Positions 9,453 to 17,507 of a stretch of DNA of 61,816 nucleotides are shown one piece after another. Within the stretch, counting starts at the first letter, position 1. Every line of letters begins with the position of its first letter. The notes beneath the pieces are model-generated. The model saw only the letters and a list, made by a program, of their open reading frames with translations. It did no database searches and was not told the DNA's origin. The position numbers and the translations under genes were made by a program. The stretch is taken from NCBI RefSeq assembly GCF_007990715.1, contig NZ_BJWY01000028.1:1-61816 (forward strand), in the 5' to 3' direction. This stretch comes from Nocardia seriolae NBRC 15557 (GTDB taxonomy: Bacteria > Actinomycetota > Actinomycetes > Mycobacteriales > Mycobacteriaceae).

Positions 9453-10121
9453 CTACCGCAGTGAGACCGTCGCGCCGCCGGAGAACATCGAGTCGTGCAG
9501 CACGATGTGGTCCGGGAGCGAGTCGGCGGGGAGGTCGAAAACCACCTGGGCGGTTATGGAATTGCCCGGGTTGAGGTTGGCGTAGAGGCTGGTGTCGGAC
9601 TGGAGGTTGAGGGCGGCTGCGGTGTCGTTGGCGAACTTGCGGTTCTGGGCGTCGTAGACGTACTGGTCGGAGGGGGAGAAGCCGTAGGGGGATTTGCCGA
9701 TATTGCGGACCGTGATCGAGACGATGGTGTATGCGCCCTGGGCGGTCTTCTGGAGGTAGGGATTGGTGCCCACTTCCTTGATGCCGGTCTGGATGTCGGT
9801 GACGATGAATTCGAATTTGCCATCGCGGACGGGGGTGTTCAGGCCCGGGACGGGTGGTTTTTCGGTGGTGGTGGGGTTGGGCGAGGCGGCGGCGGGCGTG
9901 TTGCCGCCGGGGGCGGTGGCAGCCGAAGGGGACTGGGAATGAGCAGTTTTGGTGTTCTTGCCGCCGAGCGCGCCCCCGATGCCGCAGAGGACGACGATGC
10001 CCGCCAGGACCAGCAGGATGATCTTGAGGGTGTTCGACTTCTTGGGCGGGACCGGCGGCACGGGATACTGCGGCGGGAAGTGGCCCTGCGGATAGTGCGG
10101 CGGCGTGGGCTGATAAGTCAT
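9453..10121 (-). CDS. DUF4352-domain membrane-anchored protein
   Basis: 222 aa: a Pro/Tyr/Gln-rich cytosolic N-terminus (residues 1-30), one membrane helix (TLKIILLVLAGIVVLCGIGG), a Thr/Pro/Ala linker, and from about residue 95 a beta-sandwich with FIVTDIQTGI and TIVSITVRNIG, the signature of the DUF4352 (telomeric-repeat-factor-like, immunoglobulin-fold) lipoproteins. The domain would face the cell exterior. Function unknown. It is followed 12 nt later by the DGQHR gene and preceded by a small exported protein gene (47 nt gap), so all may be one transcript. Confidence 0.85.
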   Translation of the reverse strand: MTYQPTPPHYPQGHFPPQYPVPPVPPKKSNTLKIILLVLAGIVVLCGIGGALGGKNTKTAHSQSPSAATAPGGNTPAAASPNPTTTEKPPVPGLNTPVRDGKFEFIVTDIQTGIKEVGTNPYLQKTAQGAYTIVSITVRNIGKSPYGFSPSDQYVYDAQNRKFANDTAAALNLQSDTSLYANLNPGNSITAQVVFDLPADSLPDHIVLHDSMFSGGATVSLR

Positions 10122-10167
10122 TGGTGTTCCTCGCGTTTCGTGGCGAAGGGGATCGGCGGGCGAGTCG

Positions 10168-10530
10168 TCAGAGCTTGTGCCGCGGGCAGTACGCCGTGAT
10201 GGCGGCGCCGAGGAAGGTGTAGGGGTACTTCAGGGTGGAGCGGCTCTTCTCGGCGAGCACGATCTGGTTGTGGGCGGAGTTGCCGTAGACGTCGAGCCAA
10301 TGGCACTGGGACTCGGCGAGGCCGATGGCCGCGTCCTGGGTGGCACAGCTGTGCTGGTCCTCGTAGGAGTCGTGCAGGAAGCGGATGTCGGCCGCGCTGC
10401 GTGCGCCGCATCCGGGGTCGGAGGAGCCGCCGGCGGATCCGGTGTTGGGGGCGGCCAGCGCGGTCGGCGCGGCGGCGGAGAGCGCGACGGCGGTCGCGCC
10501 GACGGCGAGCAGGGTGGAGATGGTGCGCAT
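10168..10530 (-). CDS. Small exported protein with signal peptide
   Basis: The start at ATG 10530 gives a Sec signal peptide (MRTISTLLAVGATAVALSA, then AAPTALA) with cleavage near residue 26, which upstream starts would not. AAGAAGGA lies a few bases before. The mature part is about 95 aa with four cysteines (PGC, SCAT, QCH, YCP) likely forming two disulfides. No known domain. Probably secreted or periplasm-facing. Lies between a CxxC-type gene upstream and the DUF4352 gene downstream. Confidence 0.75.
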   Translation of the reverse strand: MRTISTLLAVGATAVALSAAAPTALAAPNTGSAGGSSDPGCGARSAADIRFLHDSYEDQHSCATQDAAIGLAESQCHWLDVYGNSAHNQIVLAEKSRSTLKYPYTFLGAAITAYCPRHKL

Positions 10531-10633
10531 GAGTCCTTCTTGAAACAGGGTGGATACCAAGGAATCGCGACGCCCCATGGGCGTGCGGGGAGGCGCGGCC
10601 GGAAGATCCGGCCGCGGACGGTGGAGTCGCGAA

Positions 10634-11386
10634 TCAGCCACGGCGAAGACGCCGCACGAGGCGACGCAGTATGGCGCGCAGGAAGTTTCGTGTCCCGGTG
10701 GGAGTGGCGTCCGGGCGGGGGCGAGCTGCGTACGCCGCCGCGATCAGCTCGGCCTGTTTGCGGGCCGCCTCCGCGCGTTTGATCGGCACTGTGCGCGCGG
10801 CTACCTCGGCGGGTGATGGCACGGTTCGCGCCGGCAAGGCGGAGAGCGGCTGCACTTCGGCGATCACCGATGCGCTCGCAACGGAAACAGGATCGGGGAC
10901 TTCGGCGGTTCCGAGTGTCATCGGGTCCGTGTCCGGCCCTGCCGACTCAGCATTCGTTGCCATCGGCGCTGCTGCCGAGTCGGCGAGCGGTGCGGCGGTG
11001 CGGGCGGCCACCTCTGCCGGTGTCGGCACGGCGTCCGTGTCCGCTGCGATCTCATTCAGATGCAGAGGTTTCCGTGCGATCTCCGCCGCCGGGCCGAATT
11101 GCTCGAGCGGAAATGCCCCGTCGTGCCGCGCCGCGTCCGAGTGCATGGCCGCGATGTAGCGCTCGTACTTCGCGGTTGTCCAGCTGGTGAGATGCCAGCC
11201 GCGGCAGGTGTTGCAGGGATACGAATTCTTTTCTCGCCGTTCGGTATCGGAGCGGTCGAGGCCGGCCAGGACCAGATCGGCATCGCGCTGCGTGGCGTAG
11301 CGGATCTTGCCGCCGCCGACGCAGCGCGGCACCGCGATACGTGTCAGGTGATGGCTATGGCTGCGAAGTTGGCGTTGCCGAGTCAT
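10634..11386 (-). CDS. Hypothetical protein with CxxC-x2-WHL zinc-ribbon-like N-terminus
   Basis: 250 aa. Residues 50-70 contain YPCNTCRGWHLTS; paired C-x-x-C followed by WHL is a common short zinc-ribbon-like motif in actinophage and island proteins. C-terminal two thirds are low-complexity Ala/Pro/Val with two copies of a PxPAEVAARTxP motif (near residues 122 and 212), then a very basic tail (NFLRAILRRLVRRLRRG) that could bind DNA or membrane. Divergent from the methyltransferase gene; 11387-11545 is their shared promoter region. Function unknown. Confidence 0.65.
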   Translation of the reverse strand: MTRQRQLRSHSHHLTRIAVPRCVGGGKIRYATQRDADLVLAGLDRSDTERREKNSYPCNTCRGWHLTSWTTAKYERYIAAMHSDAARHDGAFPLEQFGPAAEIARKPLHLNEIAADTDAVPTPAEVAARTAAPLADSAAAPMATNAESAGPDTDPMTLGTAEVPDPVSVASASVIAEVQPLSALPARTVPSPAEVAARTVPIKRAEAARKQAELIAAAYAARPRPDATPTGTRNFLRAILRRLVRRLRRG

Positions 11387-11545
11387 GTCTTCCTCCCCGA
11401 TCGGCTAGCGGTTGTTTCACCGGGCTTCGTGGACCGGCGATGCAAAACATTAGGTGGACGTGAAAGCGATGTCAATCGAGTTCATGAGATTGCATTTTGC
11501 TCACCCTTCGAGCAGGGTGGAGGCAACGCAAACGAGAGGGAGGAC

Positions 11546-13579
11546 ATGTCGAAGCCCGTGTCGACGATCAGTGCCGCGGAGATCTCCCGCCTGGCCGGAG
11601 TCACTCGCGCCACCGTCAGCAATTGGCGACGGCGGCATGCCGACTTCCCCAAATCCACCGCCGGCAGCGAAGCGCGCCCGCTGTTCGATCTGGGTGAGGT
11701 GCAACGGTGGCTGGCCGAGCACGGGGTCGCCGCCGAGGAGTCTGCGGCCACCGAATTGCGGACGGCCCTGCGGTCGCAGGCCACGCCGGCGAAGGTCGCG
11801 CAACTGCTGGAGTCCTTGCGCCGATCCGGTGAGCGGTGGACCGCGCCCGGTTTCGATGCCGCGCTGACCCGCGAGGTGCTGCCGATGGTCGAGCGCACGG
11901 CCGCTGAGGCCGATGCCCGTGCGGCCCTGGACATCCTCGGCGAGCGCGCACTCGAAGACACCGCCGCCACCGGCGTGTACATCACCCCGGCGTGGGTCGC
12001 CGAGCTGATGGCGGCATTGCCGAACGCGGCGGCGGCGTGCTCGAATTCGGTGGAGGCACTGCCGAATTCGGATGACCCGACCAGACCGCGCAGCGTGCTG
12101 GATCCGGCCTGCGGCAGCGGAACCCTGCTGCTCGCGGCCGCGCGAGCCGGAGCGGTGGAGCTCTACGGCCAGGACGCACTGCCCGTGCAGGCCCAGCGCA
12201 CTCGCCTGTTGCTGGAGTCCACGCCCGGTGTGCAGGCGGTGACCCGCAGCGGCGACAGCTTGCTCGCCGATGCCTTCCCGGAGCTGAGCGCCGATGCGGT
12301 GCTGACCAATCCGCCTTACGGACAACGCGATTGGGGTTCGGGCGAGCTGGCATTCGATCCACGCTGGGATTACGGCCTGCCGCCGCGCGTGGAGTCGGAA
12401 CTGGCGTGGGTGCAGCACGCGATCGCGCATCTGCGCCCCGGCGGCACCGCGGTCCTGCTGCTCCCGCCGGCGGTCGCGACCCGCGGCTCGGGCCGCAAGA
12501 TCCGCGGCAATCTGGTGCGGACCGGTGCGTTGCGCGCGGTCATCGGGCTGACGGCCGGAGTCGCGCAACCCTGGCACGTCGGACTGCAGATCTGGGTACT
12601 GCGTCGGCCCCGATCCGGCGCGCCGATTCCCGGGTCGGTGTTGTTCGTGGACGCCACCGTCGTTCCGGTCCCCGTCGGCGGCGAGGACCGGATCGTCGGT
12701 GAATCCGTTCTGGGGGCGTGGCGGGCCTTCGACAGCGGAGACACGGTCGCCGCCAGTGAATCCGGTGTAGCGGTAGCAGTCCCGCTGGTCGAGGTCCTCA
12801 CCGAGGAGGTGGATCTCACCCCCGCGCGCTACGTGCGGTCGTCGCTGGATTCGGAGACTGTCTCCGATCAGGTCGAGCAGGCCATCGGCCGACTCGAAGG
12901 CGCCGCCGACGAATTGACCTCGACCACCGGCGAGCTGGGGGGCTGGTCTGCCGCAGCGGGCAAGTCCTGGCGCTTCGTGACCGTCGCAGACTTGTCGAAT
13001 CACGTTCAGCTGCAATGGATTCGATCCGAGCCGCCGAGCTCCACCGCCGCGGACGCGGAGGATGACAGGCCGGTGCTGACCGCCCAGGACATCGGCCTGG
13101 GTGGCCCCGCCTCGGGCACCATGGCCACCGCCGCAACCGCGACGACGGTGTCCGTCGCACCCGGCGACGTCCTCATCCCGGCCGTGCGCAGCGACCGCAC
13201 CGGCGGGCGCTGCGCCCGTGTCGCGGGCGCCGGGGACGCCGCGGCGATCCGTGGTCCGCACGTGCACACGTTGCGCGTCGACCCCGACCGGCTCGATCCG
13301 TGGTTCCTCGCCGGATTCCTGACCGGAGCCGACAATGTCTCGGCGACAAGGACATCCACCATCCGCTTCGATCCGTCCCGGCTGCGGATCCCGGTGCTCG
13401 GATTGGCCGAGCAACGGCGCTACGGCGAGATGTTCCGCCTGCTGTTCACCCTGCGCACCGCCGCGCGCCGCGCCACCGCCGCCGCCGAAGATGTCGCGGA
13501 GCTGATCACCACCGGCCTAACCGCCGGGGCGCTGGTGCCGCATGACGCCGACCGCGACGCGTCTTCGGACCGACAATGA
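11546..13579 (+). CDS. N6-adenine DNA methyltransferase with N-terminal HTH and C-terminal specificity-like region
   Basis: 677 aa from ATG 11546 behind GAGAGGGAGGA; the upstream extension of the frame is antisense to the neighbour and is left out. Residues 8-60 form a helix-turn-helix (ISRLAGVTRATVSNWRRR, then a FDLGEVQRWLAEH wing). The amino-methyltransferase core follows: motif I VLDPACGSGTLLLAAARAG (SAM binding) and motif IV TNPPYGQ (catalytic N-P-P-Y). The last 230 residues resemble type I specificity subunits (GDVLIPAVRSDRTGG, DPWFLAGFLTG). It overlaps the next reading frame as ATGA. No restriction (HsdR-like) subunit is present. Probably part of a methylation-based defence or epigenetic module with the following genes. 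Confidence 0.9.
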   Translation: MSKPVSTISAAEISRLAGVTRATVSNWRRRHADFPKSTAGSEARPLFDLGEVQRWLAEHGVAAEESAATELRTALRSQATPAKVAQLLESLRRSGERWTAPGFDAALTREVLPMVERTAAEADARAALDILGERALEDTAATGVYITPAWVAELMAALPNAAAACSNSVEALPNSDDPTRPRSVLDPACGSGTLLLAAARAGAVELYGQDALPVQAQRTRLLLESTPGVQAVTRSGDSLLADAFPELSADAVLTNPPYGQRDWGSGELAFDPRWDYGLPPRVESELAWVQHAIAHLRPGGTAVLLLPPAVATRGSGRKIRGNLVRTGALRAVIGLTAGVAQPWHVGLQIWVLRRPRSGAPIPGSVLFVDATVVPVPVGGEDRIVGESVLGAWRAFDSGDTVAASESGVAVAVPLVEVLTEEVDLTPARYVRSSLDSETVSDQVEQAIGRLEGAADELTSTTGELGGWSAAAGKSWRFVTVADLSNHVQLQWIRSEPPSSTAADAEDDRPVLTAQDIGLGGPASGTMATAATATTVSVAPGDVLIPAVRSDRTGGRCARVAGAGDAAAIRGPHVHTLRVDPDRLDPWFLAGFLTGADNVSATRTSTIRFDPSRLRIPVLGLAEQRRYGEMFRLLFTLRTAARRATAAAEDVAELITTGLTAGALVPHDADRDASSDRQ

Positions 13580-13695
13580 GTGCCAACCTGCCAGCTTGGG
13601 CCCGGGTATCGGAGCGCGGCGCTGTTACGGTGACTGCCGACCGCCGCGGTGGACAGGTCGTCAATGTGGGGGAGGCAACCCGAGATGGTGCGTGA
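13576..13695 (+). CDS. Possible 39-aa coupled micro-ORF between methyltransferase and S-like gene
   Basis: ATG 13576 lies inside the ATGA that ends the methyltransferase gene, and the frame runs 39 codons (MSANLPAWARVSERG...) to TGA 13695, overlapping the next gene's start by 11 nt. It fills the gap exactly, as if it couples translation or is the former N-terminus of the S-like protein displaced by a frameshift. It is not a known family. Confidence 0.45.
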   Translation: MSANLPAWARVSERGAVTVTADRRGGQVVNVGEATRDGA

Positions 13696-14401
13696 CGCCG
13701 CGGCCGAACATGACGCGCTGGCGCGCGAATCAGGCGGCGGCCCTTCCGGACCGCTCGAGTTGGGCGGCATATCCGACGAATATGCGGCCCGCCGCTCGAA
13801 CCTGCTCGCCCGGCCGCTGCCGGTGCCCCCGGTGCTGGAGCCGGATTCGGGACCGCGGCCGCCGATACCGCTCGAAGACCTGGTCGACGCCGGTGTGCTC
13901 ACCGTCAGCGAGCCCCCGCCGACCTTCGCCACCAGCGGCGGTGACGTTCCTCTTTTGTCGGCCAAGGATGTTCGCCTGGGCCGTGCGCCCTCGCGCCGGG
14001 GTAGTGGGGATGCGCCGGGCGCAGTCACCGTCCGTTCCGGCGACGTTCTCGTCGCAATCAGCGCGGACAGCTCGGTACGGGTGTGTGCGCTCGATGGTGT
14101 CCTGCTCGGTCCGGGCATCCAGCTCGTGCGTGTCGACCCCGCTCGCGTCGACCCCCGTTTCCTGGCCGGCGTATTGCGGGCGGCCGTCGAGGCCGTCGGC
14201 GGCGGCCCGATCGACCTGTACCAGGTCGGAATTCCGCGCGTCCGGCTGCCCGCGCAGCGCGGCTACGGTGCGGCCTTCGAGCAACTGACCGCGCTCGAAG
14301 ACGCCTGTCAGCGGCAGCGGGCGACAGTCGAGCAGTTGGTGCGCAACGGATTTGCCGGCTTGTCGCAGGGGCGGCTTCGTCCCGTCCACGATGCCGGGTA
14401 G
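13685..14401 (+). CDS. Half-size type I specificity (S)-like protein
   Basis: 238 aa from ATG 13685 with GGGGGAGG about 10 nt upstream. Contains one target-recognition-type unit: a SGGDVPLLSAKDVRLG strand, GDVLVAISADSSVRV, a DPRFLAGVLRAAVEA helix and a long C-terminal helix (QLTALEDACQRQRATVEQL), as in HsdS, which normally carries two such units. It could dimerise or complement the S-like tail of the methyltransferase just upstream to give a two-part recognition module. The kinase gene begins 6 nt after its stop. Confidence 0.75.
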   Translation: MVRDAAAEHDALARESGGGPSGPLELGGISDEYAARRSNLLARPLPVPPVLEPDSGPRPPIPLEDLVDAGVLTVSEPPPTFATSGGDVPLLSAKDVRLGRAPSRRGSGDAPGAVTVRSGDVLVAISADSSVRVCALDGVLLGPGIQLVRVDPARVDPRFLAGVLRAAVEAVGGGPIDLYQVGIPRVRLPAQRGYGAAFEQLTALEDACQRQRATVEQLVRNGFAGLSQGRLRPVHDAG

Positions 14402-14407
14402 GTTGGC

Positions 14408-15880
14408 GTGTCGGATTCTCTGGGGACCACGGAGGTAGTGGCGGTGGCGGGGCATATCGTCGGTGGCCGGTACCGGCTGCTCAAGCAGATCGGCGTGGGC
14501 GGCATGGGGCGGGTCCACGAGGGCTTCGACAGCCACCTCGAGCGCCAGGTCGCCGTGAAATTCACGCATCCGGGCCTGGATTCGGATCCGGACTGGGACA
14601 AGCGATTCGTACGCGAGGCGCTGTTCATGGCCGGGCTCAGTCATCCGGGCCTACCGGTCATCTACGACACCGGCACCGCCGCGATCGCGCCCGGCGAGCC
14701 CGAACGGCCGTACATCGTCATGGAATACATCGCAGGCATCACGCTCGAGCAGCTGATCGAACGCGGTCCCCTGCCGATCGGAGTGGTGGCCAATACCGGT
14801 GCGCAGACCGCCGCGGTGCTGGCCATCGCGCACCGAAACCGCATCTATCACCGAGATCTCAAGCCCGCCAACCTGATGCTCTGCACCGACGGCACGGTGA
14901 AGGTGCTAGATTTCGGTCTCGCCGTGGCCCCGGAATCGGACCTGACTCGCTACACCGCGACCGGTCACACCCTGGGCACCCCGACCTATATGGCACCCGA
15001 ACAGGTCGAGCAGCGCGAGGTGCTGCCGCAGACCGACCTGTACTCGCTGGGCCTGATCCTGCACGAGATGCTCACCGGCGATCGGGTGATGACCGGCAGC
15101 TCGGTATTCACAGTGTGGCAGAACCAGATTCACCTCCAGCCGCTGGATATCCGTCACGAGCGGCCGGAACTTCCCGTGGGGATGGCCAGGCTCATCATGA
15201 GCATGCTCGCCAAGTCCCCGGAGCAGCGGCCCGACAGCGCCGCCGCGGTGCACGCGGTGCTCTTGCGTCATGCGACCGACCTGGGAGAGCTACCCGAGGT
15301 CAACGACAACCACAGTCCCACGCGCATGTACGCGCAAGCGGTCGGGTCATCGGTGTCCGCCCGCACCGCACAGACCTTGGTAACGCCCACCCAGCGAATC
15401 GCCACGCCCGTTGCGCCCCAGTTCGATTCGGGCGCACCGATCGATTTCAGCCGGGGAGATCTCCGACGAGCCGTGGATCGGGCGCGTGATCTGGCCGACG
15501 ATTCCCGATACCAACCGGCCATCCACCAATTGCAGACGGTGGTCGAGGCGGCGGTACCGCTGCTGGGCTCGCGCGACGCCGATGTGGTCGAGGCCCGCAT
15601 GAAGCTGGCCGACATGCGCTTCGAACACGCCGACTATGTGGGAGCAGCCGAGCTGTATCGCACCCTGATCGACGATCTCACCGCTGAGCGCGGCCCCTAC
15701 GACGATCGGGTCATGTACTGCCAGCGGCAGCTGGCCACCTGTGATGTGCACACCGGTGATGTTCGTAACGCTTTGACCCGGCTCAAGCGACTGCGTTCTC
15801 AGATGGCGGTTCGGTACGGCGAACAGGATCGCCGGGTCATCGAGTTGGCCGAGCAGATCAGCCGGACGCGGCTCGGATAG
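14408..15880 (+). CDS. Ser/Thr protein kinase with C-terminal TPR-like repeats
   Basis: 490 aa if started at GTG 14408; GTG 14444 (7 nt after GGAGGT) is the better-placed start and gives about 478 aa beginning AGHIVGGRYRLLK. Classical Hanks kinase: IGVGGMGRVHEG glycine loop, VAVKF lysine, HRDLKPANL catalytic loop, DFGL and TPTYMAPEQ. After about residue 350 a helical region with repeats such as YQPAIHQLQTVVEAA and YVGAAELYRTLIDDL looks like TPRs; no membrane segment. The gene follows the methyltransferase/S genes with 6 nt spacing. A kinase next to a methyltransferase recalls Pgl/BREX-type defence, but no PglZ or PglY homologue is here. Confidence 0.92.
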   Translation: MSDSLGTTEVVAVAGHIVGGRYRLLKQIGVGGMGRVHEGFDSHLERQVAVKFTHPGLDSDPDWDKRFVREALFMAGLSHPGLPVIYDTGTAAIAPGEPERPYIVMEYIAGITLEQLIERGPLPIGVVANTGAQTAAVLAIAHRNRIYHRDLKPANLMLCTDGTVKVLDFGLAVAPESDLTRYTATGHTLGTPTYMAPEQVEQREVLPQTDLYSLGLILHEMLTGDRVMTGSSVFTVWQNQIHLQPLDIRHERPELPVGMARLIMSMLAKSPEQRPDSAAAVHAVLLRHATDLGELPEVNDNHSPTRMYAQAVGSSVSARTAQTLVTPTQRIATPVAPQFDSGAPIDFSRGDLRRAVDRARDLADDSRYQPAIHQLQTVVEAAVPLLGSRDADVVEARMKLADMRFEHADYVGAAELYRTLIDDLTAERGPYDDRVMYCQRQLATCDVHTGDVRNALTRLKRLRSQMAVRYGEQDRRVIELAEQISRTRLG

Positions 15881-15950
15881 CAGGTCCGAATCGCGGGTTC
15901 CGGGCGATTGGCGCAGGCCAGCCCTGGTAGCGGCGACCGCGCTGCCACCC

Positions 15951-16484
15951 GTGGATCTGTTCGCCGGGTGGTGCACTGCCGAACAGCAAGCGGCGCAGCG
16001 TCGTCAGGGCTTCGCACACTATGACGGTGATCCAGCCGCCGCGCGCATCGCCCAGCTGAGCATGCGCGAGCGCCAGGAGGCGACCCCTCTGCTGACCGAG
16101 GCCGCCGACCGGGCCCGGGAGCTGGGCCGACGGTCCGAACCCTGGGCGATCGCCGCGCTGACGGATGTCCACCTCGGTCAGATCTTCGAATGGCAGTCGC
16201 GGGCAACGGCCATGGCGGATCTGCTCGGCCATGCGACCGAGCTGCTTACTGCGCTCGGCTACACGATGGTCGAGGTGACCGCCCAAGACCCGGCTCATCG
16301 AGTTGCTGTCGGAGCGGGCCCGCCGCGGCGTCACCGAGATATCGGTGCCGAGGCGGGAACGCGCTACTGGCTGGAGGTCGCCGGGCTCCTCAGATGGCGG
16401 ATGAGTTACTGCCCGAATCTCGCTGTCCTGCACCGATATACCACGACCTGCGGCCGCCGGATCCACTGCTCGCCTTCTCGGTAA
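15951..16484 (+). CDS. Doubtful ORF; possible remnant downstream of kinase
   Basis: The frame is open from before 15880 and reads LFAGWCTAEQQAAQRR then a helix-rich, protein-like stretch (PLLTEAADRARELGRR, TEPWAIAALTDVHLG-like), but from about 16300 the composition turns random (PPRRHRDIGAEAG) and it runs antisense into the GrpE-like gene. GTG 15951 is the only early start and lacks a ribosome-binding site. It may be a decayed gene, frameshifted near 16300. No family recognised. Confidence 0.3.
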   Translation: MDLFAGWCTAEQQAAQRRQGFAHYDGDPAAARIAQLSMRERQEATPLLTEAADRARELGRRSEPWAIAALTDVHLGQIFEWQSRATAMADLLGHATELLTALGYTMVEVTAQDPAHRVAVGAGPPRRHRDIGAEAGTRYWLEVAGLLRWRMSYCPNLAVLHRYTTTCGRRIHCSPSR

Positions 16485-17147
16485 CCTGCGAGGTCGGTGG
16501 AGGCGATGATGAGGTGTTTCGTGGGGTCGTCGGTGAGAATGTGGTCGACCGCCTCATGGTGTTCACTATCGAATGGGAGCCCATCGGGAATGACCGTATC
16601 GATGCCCGCCGACTCCAATGCCGAAGCCATACGATCCCACAGGGCTTGGTTGTGGCCGCGGACCAGGCGGGCGTCCAAGGCAGCGGAAGCGGCGCGCCCC
16701 ACGCCATCCCGAAACTGCTGAATCGCTTTACCCAGTTCCTGCGGCACGGTATCGCGATTGCGCTCGATGATGTTGATAACCTGCGCCTCGAGGTCGCGCC
16801 GCTGCTGATTGACAGTGGAGCGGTGCTGGAAGACGGCGCGACCGATTGTGGTGAATGCCGCCATCCCCGCTGTCCAGGCTATGTCGAACATGGCCAGCAC
16901 GGCCTGTAGCACGGCGCCCGGGTTTTTGGCACCGGCATTGTTGGGGTCCCCGTTGCCCAGAATATTGGCCAGCCACCCACCCTGCTCGTCCCCTATTCGC
17001 GGAGTCTGGAGCGCGACGGCCGCATCCGGACCGATCGAGGGGCTGATCCACGGACTATTGGTGTCGAACACCGGTACCCCGGAACTGTCGGCGGCGAAGC
17101 GGAGTTCGGCGTCGGTGACGGTGACACCGAAGTTGGCGAACAGCCGC
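16406..17147 (-). pseudogene. GrpE-like domain protein, 5' end removed by IS element
   Basis: The frame is coding-like right from the IS border at 17147 (RLFANFGVTVTDAEL) but contains no start codon there before a TGA inside the IS; the first GTG is at 17071. The C-terminal 75 residues (LPFDSEHHEAVDHI, then GYREGEQWIRRPQVVVYR) match the GrpE nucleotide-exchange pattern PFDP-x-x-HEAV ... GY ... R-x3-V-x-V, and a long helix (NQQRRDLEAQVINIIERN) precedes it as in GrpE. GrpE-like proteins of this kind often accompany Hsp70-like or dynamin-like genes in actinomycetes; these are missing here, probably deleted together with the N-terminus. Confidence 0.7.
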
Positions 17148-17173
17148 TGAGGTGCCGGAACTTCTTCGGACAG
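17148..17173 (+). repeat. Left terminal inverted repeat of the IS3 element
   Basis: Begins TGAGGTGCCGGAA and ends TCGGACAG; 22 of 26 positions match the right end read on the opposite strand. Confidence 0.85.
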
Positions 17174-17213
17174 TGCCCCAAAGTAGGATTTGGGTAACTG
17201 AACGGAGTTGTTT

Positions 17214-17507
17214 GTGGCACAGAAGAAGTCGCGTCAGTTCAGCCCGGAGTTCCGGGAAACAGCGGCTCGCGAGGTGGTCGAGAAGTCTCGGCCGGTCGCC
17301 GACGTCGCGCGCGATTGCGGGGTGACAGATCAGACGATCCGGAACTGGGTGAAACAGTTCCAGCGAACGAACTCCGCGGCGGACACAGGCTTGTCGTTGC
17401 CCGAGCGTGCCCGGTTGAAGGAATTGGAGCGTCGGGTCCGGGAGCTGGAAGAGGAGAACCGCTTCCTGGGAAAATCGGTGGCCTTCTTCGCGAAGAAGCA
17501 CCGGTAA
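17214..17507 (+). CDS. IS3-family transposase OrfA (HTH)
   Basis: 97 aa from GTG 17214, 6 nt after ACGGAG. A helix-turn-helix (VADVARDCGVTDQTIRNWVK) is followed by a leucine-zipper-like helix (LERRVRELEEENRFL), the usual OrfA layout for binding the terminal repeats and multimerising. Slippery heptamer GGGAAAA at 17468-17474 lies in the G-GGA-AAA phase needed for -1 frameshifting to the OrfAB fusion. Confidence 0.9.
   Translation: MAQKKSRQFSPEFRETAAREVVEKSRPVADVARDCGVTDQTIRNWVKQFQRTNSAADTGLSLPERARLKELERRVRELEEENRFLGKSVAFFAKKHR

Noticed and set aside
11501..13414. 637-codon minus-strand open frame
   Set aside because: Antisense to the methyltransferase, which has clear motifs.
11546..15880. 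BREX or Pgl system
   Set aside because: Methyltransferase and kinase are present but PglZ, PglY/BrxC and related genes are absent.
15858..16466. 202-codon minus-strand open frame after the kinase
   Set aside because: Composition is random, no start with ribosome-binding site and no motif.
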